A stretch of 44,495 bases of DNA, from contig VSPG01000016.1 of NCBI GenBank assembly GCA_009775265.1, positions 1 through 44,495 on the forward strand. The letters are read 5' to 3'. The translations under genes and the position numbers were made by a program. Of the stretch, positions 15,268 through 24,574 are shown in pieces (the stretch's first letter is position 1; each line of letters starts with the position of its first letter). The stretch comes from Muribaculaceae bacterium. GTDB lineage: Bacteria > Bacteroidota > Bacteroidia > Bacteroidales > Muribaculaceae. The notes under the pieces were generated by a model. It worked only from the letters and a program-made list of their open reading frames with translations, ran no database searches and had not been told where the DNA came from.

Positions 15268-16293
15268 TTATCGTGCAGCTGCAAACTCGTCGAGGAAGCG
15301 CACGTCGTTCTCGGAGAACAGACGCAAGTCGTTGACGCGATACTTCAGGTTGGCAATACGTTCTACTCCCATGCCGAGGGCAAAACCGGAATATACATCG
15401 GGGTCTATTCCGCAAGAGCGGAGCACATTCGGATCCACCATGCCGCAACCGAGGATTTCCACCCAGCCTGTGTGCTTGCAGAATGAACAGCCTTTGCCAC
15501 CGCATAGGTTGCAGCTAATATCCATCTCGGCGGAAGGCTCTGTGAAGGGGAAGTAGCTCGGACGCAGACGTATCTGTGTGTCGGCGCCGAACATTTCCTG
15601 TGCAAAGTAGAGGAGGGTCTGACGGAGATCGGCAAAAGTCACATCGCGGTCGACATAAAGAGCCTCCACCTGATGGAAGAAGCAGTGGGCTCGTGCCGAA
15701 ATCGCCTCATTGCGATACACACGTCCAGGGCAGATGATGCGTATCGGCGGCTCGGAGTGCTCCATTACACGCGTCTGCACGGATGAGGTGTGTGTACGCA
15801 ACACCACTTCAGGCGATGCGTTTATGAAGAATGTGTCTTGCATGTCTCGCGCAGGATGGTCTTCCGCGAAATTCAAAGCCGAGAACACATGCCAGTCGTC
15901 CTCGATTTCTGGACCGTCGGCAATGTTGAATCCCAGACGGCGGAATATGGAAGTAATTTCCTCACGGACAAGCGAGAGCGGATGGCGTGTACCCATTGGC
16001 GACGGTGCCGGCGTGCGCGTCAGGTCGAGGGCGGCTGCAGCCGCTCCTGCCGAAGCCGCTTCTGCTGCGTCGCGCAGACTATTGATACGCTCGGTGGCAT
16101 AATTCTTCAATTCATTGATGGCTTGGCCTATCTCGCGTTTCTGCTCAGCGGGCACATTGCGGAAATCAACCATTAATTGAGAGATTTCGCCTTTTTTGCT
16201 GAGGTATTTTATGCGGAGCGCTTCCGCATCTTCGCTATTGGCGGCGGTGGCGCTCTCTATCTGTGCGTGCAGTGATTTTATTTTGTCTAACAT
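15268..16293 (-). CDS. pheS: Phenylalanyl-tRNA synthetase alpha subunit
   Basis: A 341-residue class II aminoacyl-tRNA synthetase subunit that charges tRNA-Phe as part of an alpha2-beta2 enzyme. The first 90 residues form the expected coiled coil (N-terminal tRNA-binding arm). The catalytic part shows HPLSLVREEI, the motif-2 region with GRVYRNEAISARAH and FHQVEALYVD, and the motif-3 region ALGMGVERIANLKYRVNDLR. Length is as usual. pheT is not adjacent in this window, which is common in Bacteroidales. It is the first gene of a four-gene minus-strand set. Confidence 0.97.
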   Translation of the reverse strand: MLDKIKSLHAQIESATAANSEDAEALRIKYLSKKGEISQLMVDFRNVPAEQKREIGQAINELKNYATERINSLRDAAEAASAGAAAAALDLTRTPAPSPMGTRHPLSLVREEITSIFRRLGFNIADGPEIEDDWHVFSALNFAEDHPARDMQDTFFINASPEVVLRTHTSSVQTRVMEHSEPPIRIICPGRVYRNEAISARAHCFFHQVEALYVDRDVTFADLRQTLLYFAQEMFGADTQIRLRPSYFPFTEPSAEMDISCNLCGGKGCSFCKHTGWVEILGCGMVDPNVLRSCGIDPDVYSGFALGMGVERIANLKYRVNDLRLFSENDVRFLDEFAAAR

Positions 16294-16325
16294 GCCGTTG
16301 GGGATAGTTTTTTCAAAATTACTTG

Positions 16326-16333
16326 CAAAAGTA
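16326..16333 (-). promoter_or_regulatory. pheS promoter -7 box
   Basis: On the minus strand this reads TACTTTTG, matching TAnnTTTG, 33 nt upstream of the pheS start codon. The -33 element is unclear. Confidence 0.45.
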
Positions 16334-16379
16334 CTAATTTTTTGAAGAATTGCGTAGGGATTCTGACGAATAATTACAC

Positions 16380-16387
16380 TAATTTTG
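16380..16387 (+). promoter_or_regulatory. tilS promoter -7 box
   Basis: TAATTTTG fits TAnnTTTG and ends only 4 nt before the tilS ATG at 16392, which would give a leaderless transcript. No TTG sits at the expected -33 position. Confidence 0.45.
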
Positions 16388-16391
16388 CATC

Positions 16392-17726
16392 ATGGATTCG
16401 CTCATTAAAAATTTGAGGCGTACGCTGTCGTGTAAATTGCATCTCAGACGCGATGTGCCGATAGTGGTGGCGCTAAGCGGCGGCGCCGATTCTGTGGCTT
16501 TGCTCTCGGCTCTTGTGTCGGAAGGATACAATTGTGTGGCCGCTCATTGCAATTTCCATTTGCGCGGCGAGGAAAGCCTGCGCGACATGCGTTTTGCCGA
16601 GGAAATCACGGCGAAACTCGGCGTAGACCTTTATGTCAAGGATTTCAACGTGGCCGCTGCCATGGCCGAAACCGGCGAAAGTGTGGAAATGGCTTGCCGG
16701 CGGTTGCGTTACGATTGGTTCGACGAACTGCTCACCACGCTTCGGGCTGCTGATGTGGCCGTAGGGCATCACAGGGAAGATAATGTGGAAACATTCTTTC
16801 TTAATCTCGCCCGCGGCACAGGCATTGCCGGCCTGACCGGCATGGACTACAGGCGAGGCAATGTGGTGCGTCCCTTGCTTGACTGCACCCGCATACAGAT
16901 TGAAGATTATCTTGCCGAATGCGGATTGGGGTATGTGACCGACAGCAGCAACAATAGCCTTGACTATCTTCGCAACCGTCTTCGCAACTGCCTGTTACCG
17001 CAATTTGAACAGCTGCTCCCCGGTGCGATAGAAGGAGTAGAGCGGAGCATGGGCATGTTGGCCGATGCAAGAGCCGTGTTCGACCGCAAAGTGGCCGAAT
17101 CCGCCGCGCAATACGGCTCACCTGCTTCGGGAAGCATTGATGTGGCGGCATTCGCCACCGAACCCGATGCGCGTGTGTTGTTATTTGAGATCTTGCGCCC
17201 CGCAGGATTTTCCATGACACAGGTTGATAATATTCTTGCCGACCCTATGCGCTCCGGGGCGGAATTCCGCTCACACAAAGGCGATGTGTTTGCAGAACTA
17301 AGTCGTGGAACACTTTCATTTTCCACAGCATCCGGGAATTCAAATTCCGACGAAGAAACGGAAGTGTCTCTTGACTCCGACATTTCTGTCCCTGTCCATA
17401 TAAAGGTATTGCACAAAGGCGTTTCGGAATTTACGCCCGAGGCATCACACAAAGTGCTTTATCTTGACGCGGTAGCTCTTGACGGAAATCCACGATGGAC
17501 ATTGAGACGGTGGCGCCGCGGCGACCGTATACGCCCTTTCGGCATGACAGGGACACGGCTTGTGAGCGACTTGTTCTCGGATGCAAAAATGACGCCCGAA
17601 CAGAAGCGTGACACATGGATTCTTACACGAGACGAGCGTATAGTATGGGTGCTCGGTGTACGCACGTCCGCATATTTTGCAGTGAACAGGCGCAGCAAGA
17701 ACTATGTCGAGCTGCGCCTGGAGTAG
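16392..17726 (+). CDS. tilS: tRNA(Ile)-lysidine synthase
   Basis: A 444-residue cytosolic enzyme that attaches lysine to C34 of the CAU-anticodon tRNA-Ile, using ATP, so that it reads AUA. The PP-loop motif SGGADSVALL is at residues 29-38, followed by NFHLRGEESLRDM, the GHHREDNVETFFLNLARGTG motif and RPLLDCTRIQIEDYL. The C-terminal domain (about 370-444) contains the TilS-C pattern RRWRRGDRIRPFGMTGTRLVSDLFSDAKM. Length is normal. It stands alone on the plus strand, divergent from pheS and convergent to lpdA with a 17-nt gap. Confidence 0.96.
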   Translation: MDSLIKNLRRTLSCKLHLRRDVPIVVALSGGADSVALLSALVSEGYNCVAAHCNFHLRGEESLRDMRFAEEITAKLGVDLYVKDFNVAAAMAETGESVEMACRRLRYDWFDELLTTLRAADVAVGHHREDNVETFFLNLARGTGIAGLTGMDYRRGNVVRPLLDCTRIQIEDYLAECGLGYVTDSSNNSLDYLRNRLRNCLLPQFEQLLPGAIEGVERSMGMLADARAVFDRKVAESAAQYGSPASGSIDVAAFATEPDARVLLFEILRPAGFSMTQVDNILADPMRSGAEFRSHKGDVFAELSRGTLSFSTASGNSNSDEETEVSLDSDISVPVHIKVLHKGVSEFTPEASHKVLYLDAVALDGNPRWTLRRWRRGDRIRPFGMTGTRLVSDLFSDAKMTPEQKRDTWILTRDERIVWVLGVRTSAYFAVNRRSKNYVELRLE

Positions 17727-17743
17727 GGATTGTGTCTATTATT

Positions 17744-19069
17744 TTATTCCGCGTTCTTTGCCGCAGTCTGCAACAGTTCCGATAGGGTCGGATGCGAATG
17801 CACGAGTCCTTCAGCGAGTTCGTCGATGGTTGTCATGCCGTACATCAGCGCGGCAACTTCGGCCACAAGATCCGAGGCGTGTTCACCTAATACGTGCGCG
17901 CCAAGAATAAGACGCGTCTCCGGGTTGTATACCAACTTCACACAGCCTGATGTAGCACCCATAGCCTGCGCTTTTCCGTTGGAAGCATAATTGCAGCGGG
18001 CGGTACGGCATTGTACGCCATATCGCTCACAATCGGCTGCGGTGAGTCCTGCCATAGCAACTTCAGGTGCAGAGAATACTGCGGACGGGATTATGTCGAG
18101 GTCAACATCTGCATCGGTAAGCGCAATGCGGGCTTGCGCAGTTGCAGCATGGGCAAGCATACATATACCTGTGACATCGCCTGCGGCGTAGAATCCGTCG
18201 CGGGTAGTCCGCATTCTTTCGTCTACGGATATGAATCCGCGGTCATCTACTTCGATTCCCGCTTCGACGCATCCGGCGGGAAGGACCGGACGGCGTCCTG
18301 TTGCCACCAGCACCATATCCGCCTTAACGTAATCGTCTCCGCGGCGGTTGGTGTAATGCACTTCCATATCAGGAGATATGGACCGGACAGCAGAACCTGT
18401 CGCAAAATTTATTCCGCGGGCCTGCAATGCAAGGCGTAGACGTTTTGCGATGTCGGAATCGAATTGAGGCAGAATTTCTTTGCAGTATTCTATCACCGTC
18501 ACGTCGCAGCCCAGCGCATTGTAAATGCTTGCAAACTCAATGCCGATGACTCCGCCGCCTATAATCACAAGACGTTCCGGCAAAGGCATATTTCCTTCAA
18601 GAATGTCGTCGCTTGTCAAAGCCAATTCGGCTCCGGGGATGGATAATCGCGAGGGAGCGGAACCGGTGGCTATAAGCACTTTTTCGGCAGAATACAATTT
18701 GCCGGCCACGTCGATGCCGCCGTCGGGAGTTATGCTGGCGCAGCCACGTACGACATTGACTTTGGCCAGCATCTGTTCCACACCAGAGCGCAATTCGCCT
18801 ACAACGTCGCGCATACGCATGAATGCTTTGGAATAGTCCACAGACACACTTCCTGTTGCCACACCGAAAACAGCAGCATTGCGGGCAGCGATAACGCTCT
18901 GCGCAGTAGCGCAAAGGCATTTTGTGGGTATACACCCGCGGTTGAGACATGTGCCGCCTGTGCGGTCGCGCTCTACAAGCGCGACGTTTTGCCCTTTCGC
19001 AGCAAGCTCGGCCGCAATTTCATAACCGGCAGGACCGCTGCCGATTATTAGGATGTCAAATCTTTCCAT
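17744..19069 (-). CDS. lpdA: Dihydrolipoyl dehydrogenase (E3/L-protein)
   Basis: A 441-residue flavoprotein disulfide reductase that reoxidises dihydrolipoyl groups with NAD+. It shows the FAD-binding IIGSGPAGYEIA at 8-19, the redox-active disulfide GGTCLNRGCIPTKC (Cys41 and Cys46), the NAD-binding IIGGGVIGIEFASI in the middle, and the C-terminal HSHPTLSELL segment with the catalytic His. It is slightly short for the family (about 450-470). It is the last gene of the glycine cleavage operon and overlaps gcvPB by 22 nt, so its main partner here is presumably GcvH. It may also serve 2-oxoacid dehydrogenases elsewhere in the genome. Confidence 0.95.
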   Translation of the reverse strand: MERFDILIIGSGPAGYEIAAELAAKGQNVALVERDRTGGTCLNRGCIPTKCLCATAQSVIAARNAAVFGVATGSVSVDYSKAFMRMRDVVGELRSGVEQMLAKVNVVRGCASITPDGGIDVAGKLYSAEKVLIATGSAPSRLSIPGAELALTSDDILEGNMPLPERLVIIGGGVIGIEFASIYNALGCDVTVIEYCKEILPQFDSDIAKRLRLALQARGINFATGSAVRSISPDMEVHYTNRRGDDYVKADMVLVATGRRPVLPAGCVEAGIEVDDRGFISVDERMRTTRDGFYAAGDVTGICMLAHAATAQARIALTDADVDLDIIPSAVFSAPEVAMAGLTAADCERYGVQCRTARCNYASNGKAQAMGATSGCVKLVYNPETRLILGAHVLGEHASDLVAEVAALMYGMTTIDELAEGLVHSHPTLSELLQTAAKNAE

Positions 19070-20520
19070 GTCAGTATGGGATGCATGGCCGCCTCCGTTT
19101 CGTCGGGGTGTGCCATAGGTGTGGAATGTGGAGCCTGCTTGACTTTCTCAGGGGCACATGATGCCTCTGTCGCGATGGCTTTCATCACATCAATAAAAGC
19201 GTCGAGCGTGTCACGGCTTTCTGTTTCGGTCGGTTCTATCATCAGCGACTCATGGAAAAGCAGCGGGAAGTATATGGTAGGTGCATGAAATCCGTGGTCA
19301 AGCAGTCTTTTGGCTATATTCAGCGTCGTGACTCCTGTGGATTTATCCTTCAACCCGTCAAATACAAATTCGTGTTTGCATGGGCCGGGAATAGGTAACT
19401 CGTAGAGGTCTTTAAGCGACTCCATGACATAATTGGCGGCAAGGGTAGCCAATGGACCTATCTGCGACAGTCCTTCCGACCCCATGCTTAAAATATACGC
19501 AAGCGCGCGACGCAACACTGTGTAATTTCCAAGCCATAACGATATTCTGCCGAGAGCAGTGTCAGAGTCTGTCACAACTTGAAAATCATTTGTTCCGGAT
19601 TTGACAACGCGTGGATTCGGCAGATACTTCTCCAACCCGGCGCGCACACCCACCGGGCCGGCTCCGGGGCCTCCTCCGCCATGTGGTGTGGAAAACGTCT
19701 TGTGCAGGTTTATGTGCATGACATCAAAACCCATGTCGCCGGGACGGGCTACTCCGAGCATGGGGTTAAGGTTGGCGCCGTCGTAATACAACAAAGCTCC
19801 AGCGGCATGAACAACCTCCGCAATAGCAGGAATATTACGTTCGAACATGCCTGTCGTGTTGGGATTGGTAAGCATTACGACCGCAACGTTTTCGTCGAGT
19901 TTCGAGCGAAGATCGTCAACATCGATTGTTCCGTCCGGCAGGCTACGCACCTCTACCACCTCCAGGCCGGCAACAGCCGCACTGGCCGGATTTGTTCCGT
20001 GTGCCGAATCAGGTACTATGACTTTTGTCCTTGCGGCGTCGCCCCTTTCTGCATGATAGGCACGTATCACCATCAGTCCTGTAAGCTCTCCATGCGCTCC
20101 GGCATACGGATTGAGTGTAAACTCGGCCATTCCGCCTATCTCACACAATGCCTTTTGGAGTATGTCGTAAAGGCGCAGCGCTCCCTGCGCCGTAGCTGCC
20201 GGTTGCAAAGGATGCATGTCACGGACAATGCCGGACGATGCGAGTAATTCGTTTATTTTAGGGTTATATTTCATTGTGCATGAGCCGAGCGGATAGAATC
20301 CTGTATCCACGCCAAAATTGTTCGTGCTCATGTTGGTATAATGCCTTACGACGGTGGGTTCGTCAACCTCCGGAAGTGTGGCAGTGCTTTTGCGCAACAT
20401 ACTTGCAGGGATATTAGCTTCGACTGCTCCATTACAGCCCTTACATTCCGAAACCATGAATCCGCGGCGACCATCTTTGGACAATTCAAAGATCAGTCTG
20501 TTGTACAGTTTACTATTCAT
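19048..20520 (-). CDS. gcvPB: Glycine dehydrogenase (decarboxylating) subunit 2
   Basis: A 490-residue PLP-dependent P-protein subunit that decarboxylates glycine and passes the aminomethyl group to the lipoyl arm of GcvH. The PLP lysine is Lys274 in HINLHKTFSTPHGGGGPG, and other conserved parts include GFYPLGSCTMKYNPK and DSAHGTNPASA. Length matches the two-subunit P-protein form (about 480-490), in contrast to the single 950-residue chain. It overlaps gcvPA by 4 nt and lpdA by 22 nt, implying translational coupling and balanced synthesis. Confidence 0.95.
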   Translation of the reverse strand: MNSKLYNRLIFELSKDGRRGFMVSECKGCNGAVEANIPASMLRKSTATLPEVDEPTVVRHYTNMSTNNFGVDTGFYPLGSCTMKYNPKINELLASSGIVRDMHPLQPAATAQGALRLYDILQKALCEIGGMAEFTLNPYAGAHGELTGLMVIRAYHAERGDAARTKVIVPDSAHGTNPASAAVAGLEVVEVRSLPDGTIDVDDLRSKLDENVAVVMLTNPNTTGMFERNIPAIAEVVHAAGALLYYDGANLNPMLGVARPGDMGFDVMHINLHKTFSTPHGGGGPGAGPVGVRAGLEKYLPNPRVVKSGTNDFQVVTDSDTALGRISLWLGNYTVLRRALAYILSMGSEGLSQIGPLATLAANYVMESLKDLYELPIPGPCKHEFVFDGLKDKSTGVTTLNIAKRLLDHGFHAPTIYFPLLFHESLMIEPTETESRDTLDAFIDVMKAIATEASCAPEKVKQAPHSTPMAHPDETEAAMHPILTWKDLTS

Positions 20521-21860
20521 TGCTTGAGCTTGTTGACGAATGAGACATAGCGTTCAATATCTGCTGCGGTCTGCATTTCAGTGCATGCCACAAGGAGCAG
20601 GTCGGGAGCTATTTCCACTCCTGCAAGAATCCCTTCGGCAAGTCCTGCTTTGATAACACTGCAGGCCGTATAGCCGTCGGCCATACGCATCATAAACTCG
20701 TTCAGGAAAGGCCGGTCAGGGTAGGCCAATGCCATTTTATCTGTAGCCGAGAGTTTTGCTGCCAGTATATGTGCATTGTGGCATCCTACCTCATTGATTT
20801 CTGTCAGACCTTTTGTGCCGAGCAGCGACAGGTACACGGCGCAATGCAGGGACATCAACCCTTGATTAGAGCAGATGTTGCTTGTGGCTTTATCGCGCCG
20901 TATATGCTGCTCACGTGCCTGCAGAGTGAGCACAAACACCCGCTGCCCATTGCCGTCTGTGGTGGCTCCTACTATTCGTCCAGGCATCTTACGCATTAGC
21001 GTCCGGGTGGTGCACATATAGCCAAGATACGGGCCGCCATAATTCATAGGCATCCCAAGCGACTGCGCGTCGCCCATAGCAATATCGGCGCCCCATTCTC
21101 CCGGCGAACGCAGTACACCAAGAGTCGATGCCACACAATTCATTGCAAGCAGCGATTTTGCAGCGTGAACTTCGTCGGCAAGTCCTTCGTGATCCTCGAC
21201 GATACCATAATAATTGGGCTGCGCCACAATAACCCCGGCCACATCTCCCGAGCCTAACATTTCGCGGAGTGATTCGCGGCACGTTACGCCATCTTTTTCC
21301 GGAACAGTCTCAAGTGCGATTCCGTGCCATCTTGCATAAGTGGCACATACTTGTGCTACTGCTGGATTTACAGTTGCGGATATTAGCACTCTTTTTTTAC
21401 GCCTGGCAGCAGCCACGCACATGAGCATCGCCTCCGCTGTGGCGGTTGTCCCGTCGTACAAAGATGCGTTGCTCACTTCGAGGCCGGTCAGTTCACACAT
21501 CATCGACTGATATTCGAATATGTATTGCAGCGTGCCCTGAGACACCTCCGGCTGATAGGGGGTATATGCCGTAAGGAATTCGGAACGGGCGAGCAGACTG
21601 TCAAGAGCGGCAGGAGTACAATGATGATACACACCGGCACCGGCAAAACACTTTAACGAACGGTTCTCGCCATCGAGTCTTGCGAAAAAATCACGCAACT
21701 CAAGTTCGCTCATCGCCTGCGGAAGTGCATACGGAGCTTTAAGACGCAGGCCGGCCTGGACGTCCGAATATAGGTCTTCCATAGATGACGCTCCGCATCG
21801 TTGGAGCATAGCATCTATGTCAGACTGCGTGTGAGGAAAATAGGGGTGGGGCGTAAACAT
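20517..21860 (-). CDS. gcvPA: Glycine dehydrogenase (decarboxylating) subunit 1
   Basis: A 447-residue partner of GcvPB. It starts with HPYFPHTQSDIDAMLQ and contains the conserved AYTPYQPEVSQGTLQYIFEYQSMMCELTGLEVSNASLYDG segment region, MCVAAARRKKRVL, and MPGRIVGATTD. Subunit 1 lacks the PLP lysine but completes the active site. Length is normal (about 440-450). It lies 3 nt after gcvH and overlaps gcvPB by 4 nt. Confidence 0.95.
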   Translation of the reverse strand: MFTPHPYFPHTQSDIDAMLQRCGASSMEDLYSDVQAGLRLKAPYALPQAMSELELRDFFARLDGENRSLKCFAGAGVYHHCTPAALDSLLARSEFLTAYTPYQPEVSQGTLQYIFEYQSMMCELTGLEVSNASLYDGTTATAEAMLMCVAAARRKKRVLISATVNPAVAQVCATYARWHGIALETVPEKDGVTCRESLREMLGSGDVAGVIVAQPNYYGIVEDHEGLADEVHAAKSLLAMNCVASTLGVLRSPGEWGADIAMGDAQSLGMPMNYGGPYLGYMCTTRTLMRKMPGRIVGATTDGNGQRVFVLTLQAREQHIRRDKATSNICSNQGLMSLHCAVYLSLLGTKGLTEINEVGCHNAHILAAKLSATDKMALAYPDRPFLNEFMMRMADGYTACSVIKAGLAEGILAGVEIAPDLLLVACTEMQTAADIERYVSFVNKLKQ

Positions 21861-21863
21861 CTG

Positions 21864-22241
21864 TCAGTGCTTTTCGTTGGCGCATAACCCAGCATAATCC
21901 TCGGGAGAAAGGAGGCTGTCGAGTTCGGAATCATCGCTCATTTCAACTTCTATAATCCAATGTTTCATCGGATCTTCACTTACAAGACGCGGGTTGTCGG
22001 CAAGTTCGTCGTTTACGGCAGTCACTGTCCCGCTCACCGGTGAAAACAAGTCACTGGCCGCTTTCACGCTTTCTATAGCGCCGAATTCTTCGCCTGCAAC
22101 AACTTCGTCGTCCACTTCGGGCATATCCACATATACTATGTTTCCAAGCTGACGAGCAGCATATTCGCTGATTCCGATATAGGCTTTTTTTCCGTCAATG
22201 CGGATATATTCATGCGAGGGAAGGTAATAGATGTTTTCCAT
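21864..22241 (-). CDS. gcvH: Glycine cleavage system H protein
   Basis: A 125-residue lipoyl carrier protein that shuttles the aminomethyl group between P, T and L proteins. The lipoyl lysine is Lys60 in AIESVKAASDLFSPVSG, with upstream IGISEYAARQLGNIVYVDMP typical of GcvH. The C-terminal PMKHWIIEVEM segment and length are standard. It lies 20 nt after gcvT. The lipoate ligase at the head of the same operon probably modifies Lys60. Confidence 0.97.
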   Translation of the reverse strand: MENIYYLPSHEYIRIDGKKAYIGISEYAARQLGNIVYVDMPEVDDEVVAGEEFGAIESVKAASDLFSPVSGTVTAVNDELADNPRLVSEDPMKHWIIEVEMSDDSELDSLLSPEDYAGLCANEKH

Positions 22242-22261
22242 GATTTCAATTTTATATTTTG

Positions 22262-23347
22262 TTATTTTTTGTAGTTTGGAGTATAGAATCTCTTTTTAAT
22301 AACCTGTGCAGGAAAGATTTTTCGGCGCACCTGCACCTGCAGTTTGGTTCCGAGCTTCGCACAGTCTGCTTCGACAATGGCCATGGCAAAGTTGCGTCCA
22401 AGAGTTATAGAGCGGTAACCAGTGGTGACCTCTCCCACTTTGTTTCCGTCGCAGTCAAGCACATCATAGCCATGGCGGCCTATTGCCGGCCCTTCGATTT
22501 CCAATCCGACTATCTTCCGACTTACTCCGTCTGTTTTTTGACGTATAACAGCCTCTCGGCCTATAAACTCAGGCTTTTCAGTCTTCACGAACATACCCAG
22601 TCCGGCTTCTATGGGGCTTATGCTGTCGGTAAGTTCGTCGCCATAGAGCGGTAATCCGGCTTCGAAACGCAGGGTATCGCGGCAGCCGAGACCACAGGGC
22701 ATCACACCGGCATCCATCAGTTTCTGCCACATGGAATCTATACGGCGCGGAGTGGAATAAACTTCAAACCCGTCTTCACCCGTATATCCGGTACGGCTAA
22801 CTATTGTCCCGTCGGCAAGTTGTTTGAACTCATAGAAAGATAAGTCTGTCACATCAATACCGAGCACCGACATCAGCATCGTTTCCGAGGCGGGCCCTTG
22901 AACGGCTATTTCAGCCCAGTCGTCGCTGCAGTTTATAGCTCTGACATTAAATGCTTGGGCATGAGTCATAATCCATGCCACGTCTTTGTCTATGTTGGAC
23001 GCATTGATGACCAACAGGAATTTCTGTTCTTCCATACGGTATACGAGCAGGTCGTCGACAGTTCCTCCGTCGGGGTTCAGCATCATTCCGTAAAGAATTT
23101 TTCCTATTGTCAGATTGCTGACATCGTTCGTGAATATATAATTGACAAAGCGCACGGCCTCCGGCCCCGCCACCAAGACTTCCCCCATATGCGAAACGTC
23201 GAACACCCCGACTTGCTTACGCACAGCTTCGTGTTCGGATACTATGCCACTATATTCAATAGGCATATCGAAGCCTCCGAACGGGCTCATTTTTGCTCCC
23301 GCCTCGATATGGCGGTCATAAAGGGGAGTTTTTTTCAAGTTTTCCAT
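22262..23347 (-). CDS. gcvT: Aminomethyltransferase (T protein)
   Basis: A 361-residue enzyme that transfers the one-carbon unit from aminomethyl-GcvH to tetrahydrofolate, releasing ammonia. Seen are TPLYDRHIEAGAKMSPFGGFDMPIEY-type N-terminal residues, VFDVSHMGEV, RTGYTGEDGFEVY (substrate pocket) and LGCRDTLRFEAGLPLYG. The C-terminal domain has EFIGREAV and GEVTTGYRSITLGRNFAMA. Length is normal. It lies 28 nt after lplA. Confidence 0.97.
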   Translation of the reverse strand: MENLKKTPLYDRHIEAGAKMSPFGGFDMPIEYSGIVSEHEAVRKQVGVFDVSHMGEVLVAGPEAVRFVNYIFTNDVSNLTIGKILYGMMLNPDGGTVDDLLVYRMEEQKFLLVINASNIDKDVAWIMTHAQAFNVRAINCSDDWAEIAVQGPASETMLMSVLGIDVTDLSFYEFKQLADGTIVSRTGYTGEDGFEVYSTPRRIDSMWQKLMDAGVMPCGLGCRDTLRFEAGLPLYGDELTDSISPIEAGLGMFVKTEKPEFIGREAVIRQKTDGVSRKIVGLEIEGPAIGRHGYDVLDCDGNKVGEVTTGYRSITLGRNFAMAIVEADCAKLGTKLQVQVRRKIFPAQVIKKRFYTPNYKK

Positions 23348-23375
23348 GTATTAAATATGATTCCAAATTCTTGTT

Positions 23376-24347
23376 TTATAAATTAGTAGCTGTTTTTTCT
23401 ATCAACAATGCCAATTCCGAGTTGTTCATCCCCACCACAACCGGCATGTCTCCAAGAGCCTTCTCTATGTTTTCCAGTGTGGCAAGCGTTCCTTTCATGC
23501 GCCTCTCCACAAAAGAAATATCAATGGAACTGAAAAAATCGCCGTGCAGCGAAACGCTCTTTATACGTCCGTCATGACAAAGCGTCACATCCACGCCAAT
23601 GCATCCTACGCCATCAATGCGGCGGCTTGAACGGCATTTTTTTAAAGAGGCAAACGATTCTTTATAATATTGCTTTTCCAACTCCAGGATTTGTGGAAGA
23701 CAATATTCCGGAAGCTTGCATTCTTCATCGCAGATGCTTGCATACATGTGTTCGACAAACTTTTCAAGACTGATGTCGGGACGGTATTCGCGTATAGTTG
23801 TAATGCGGGACGGCACACTCAACACCTTGTGCGCTTCGAGTTTGGCTTTTTCGGGGGTCAGTGCGCAGGACATATGGCGAACATCTGCATCATAAAGCAT
23901 TGTCCCATGTACGATGCTTCGGCCTTCGCATTGCCAATATGCATTGCCGGCAACTTTCCGTCCGCCTATGGCAATGTCGTTTCGCCCGGTGGTTTCAGTT
24001 CCCAGGCCAAGTTCCTGCAGTGCCGACACCACACGAGATGTATAGTTGTAGAACGCCGTCTGAACATAAGTGGACGGAGCTATATAGCTGAACATTATAT
24101 TATGGCTGTCGGCAAACACAGCTCCGCCTCCGCTTTTACGTCGGTAAACCTCAATTCCCTCCTTGCTGCAATAGTCGAGGTTGACTTCCGCAGCAACGTC
24201 CTGATTGCGTCCGCAAATTACAGTAGGAGACACCCGCCATGCGAAAAAGTATTCTCCCGGTGGCATATTACGGGCTATCCATTCCTCTACAGCAAGAAAA
24301 AATGGCAGTTTGCAGTATGGCGTGTCAGGCAGGGTGACTTTGTACAT
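23376..24347 (-). CDS. lplA: Lipoate--protein ligase A family
   Basis: A 323-residue biotin/lipoate A/B ligase family protein that activates lipoate with ATP and joins it to a lysine of carrier proteins. The lipoate-binding motif RRKSGGGAVFAD lies at 69-80 and the conserved lysine Lys131 is in GGRKVAGNAYW. A C-terminal accessory domain (about 250-323) is present with VTLCHDGRIKSVSLHGDFF, as in full-length LplA. It heads the glycine cleavage operon, so GcvH is the evident target. The -7 box just upstream gives a very short leader. Confidence 0.92.
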   Translation of the reverse strand: MYKVTLPDTPYCKLPFFLAVEEWIARNMPPGEYFFAWRVSPTVICGRNQDVAAEVNLDYCSKEGIEVYRRKSGGGAVFADSHNIMFSYIAPSTYVQTAFYNYTSRVVSALQELGLGTETTGRNDIAIGGRKVAGNAYWQCEGRSIVHGTMLYDADVRHMSCALTPEKAKLEAHKVLSVPSRITTIREYRPDISLEKFVEHMYASICDEECKLPEYCLPQILELEKQYYKESFASLKKCRSSRRIDGVGCIGVDVTLCHDGRIKSVSLHGDFFSSIDISFVERRMKGTLATLENIEKALGDMPVVVGMNNSELALLIEKTATNL

Positions 24348-24366
24348 GTTTAAGGTTTTTAATGCC

Positions 24367-24374
24367 CAAATATA
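24367..24374 (-). promoter_or_regulatory. Promoter -7 box of the lplA-gcv operon
   Basis: Minus-strand TATATTTG, a full TAnnTTTG match, ends 20 nt from the lplA start codon. A TTC rather than TTG lies about 20 nt further up. I saw no glycine-riboswitch-like fold in the short leader. Confidence 0.55.
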
Positions 24375-24574
24375 AACAATAATATTTTTAGTACGAAATT
24401 AAATATGATAAAAAACTTTTGCCTTGGAGATAATGAAAAAAAACTCAACAAAATAGCTGCCAATTCAAAAAAAAACACGATATTTGCACTTGCAAAATTA
24501 CGAACGGCCCTGCTGTTTCGTAATCGACTAAAAATCAACGCTATTCAAAAACATTTCTCAAACAGATAACTGAA

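Noticed and set aside
18011..20247. Plus-strand frames of 142 and 222 residues inside lpdA and gcvPB
   Set aside because: Antisense to conserved catalytic genes; no domain recognised.
24348..24574. Glycine riboswitch before the glycine cleavage operon
   Set aside because: The lplA promoter box leaves a leader of only about 15 nt and no tandem aptamer-like fold was seen in the region.
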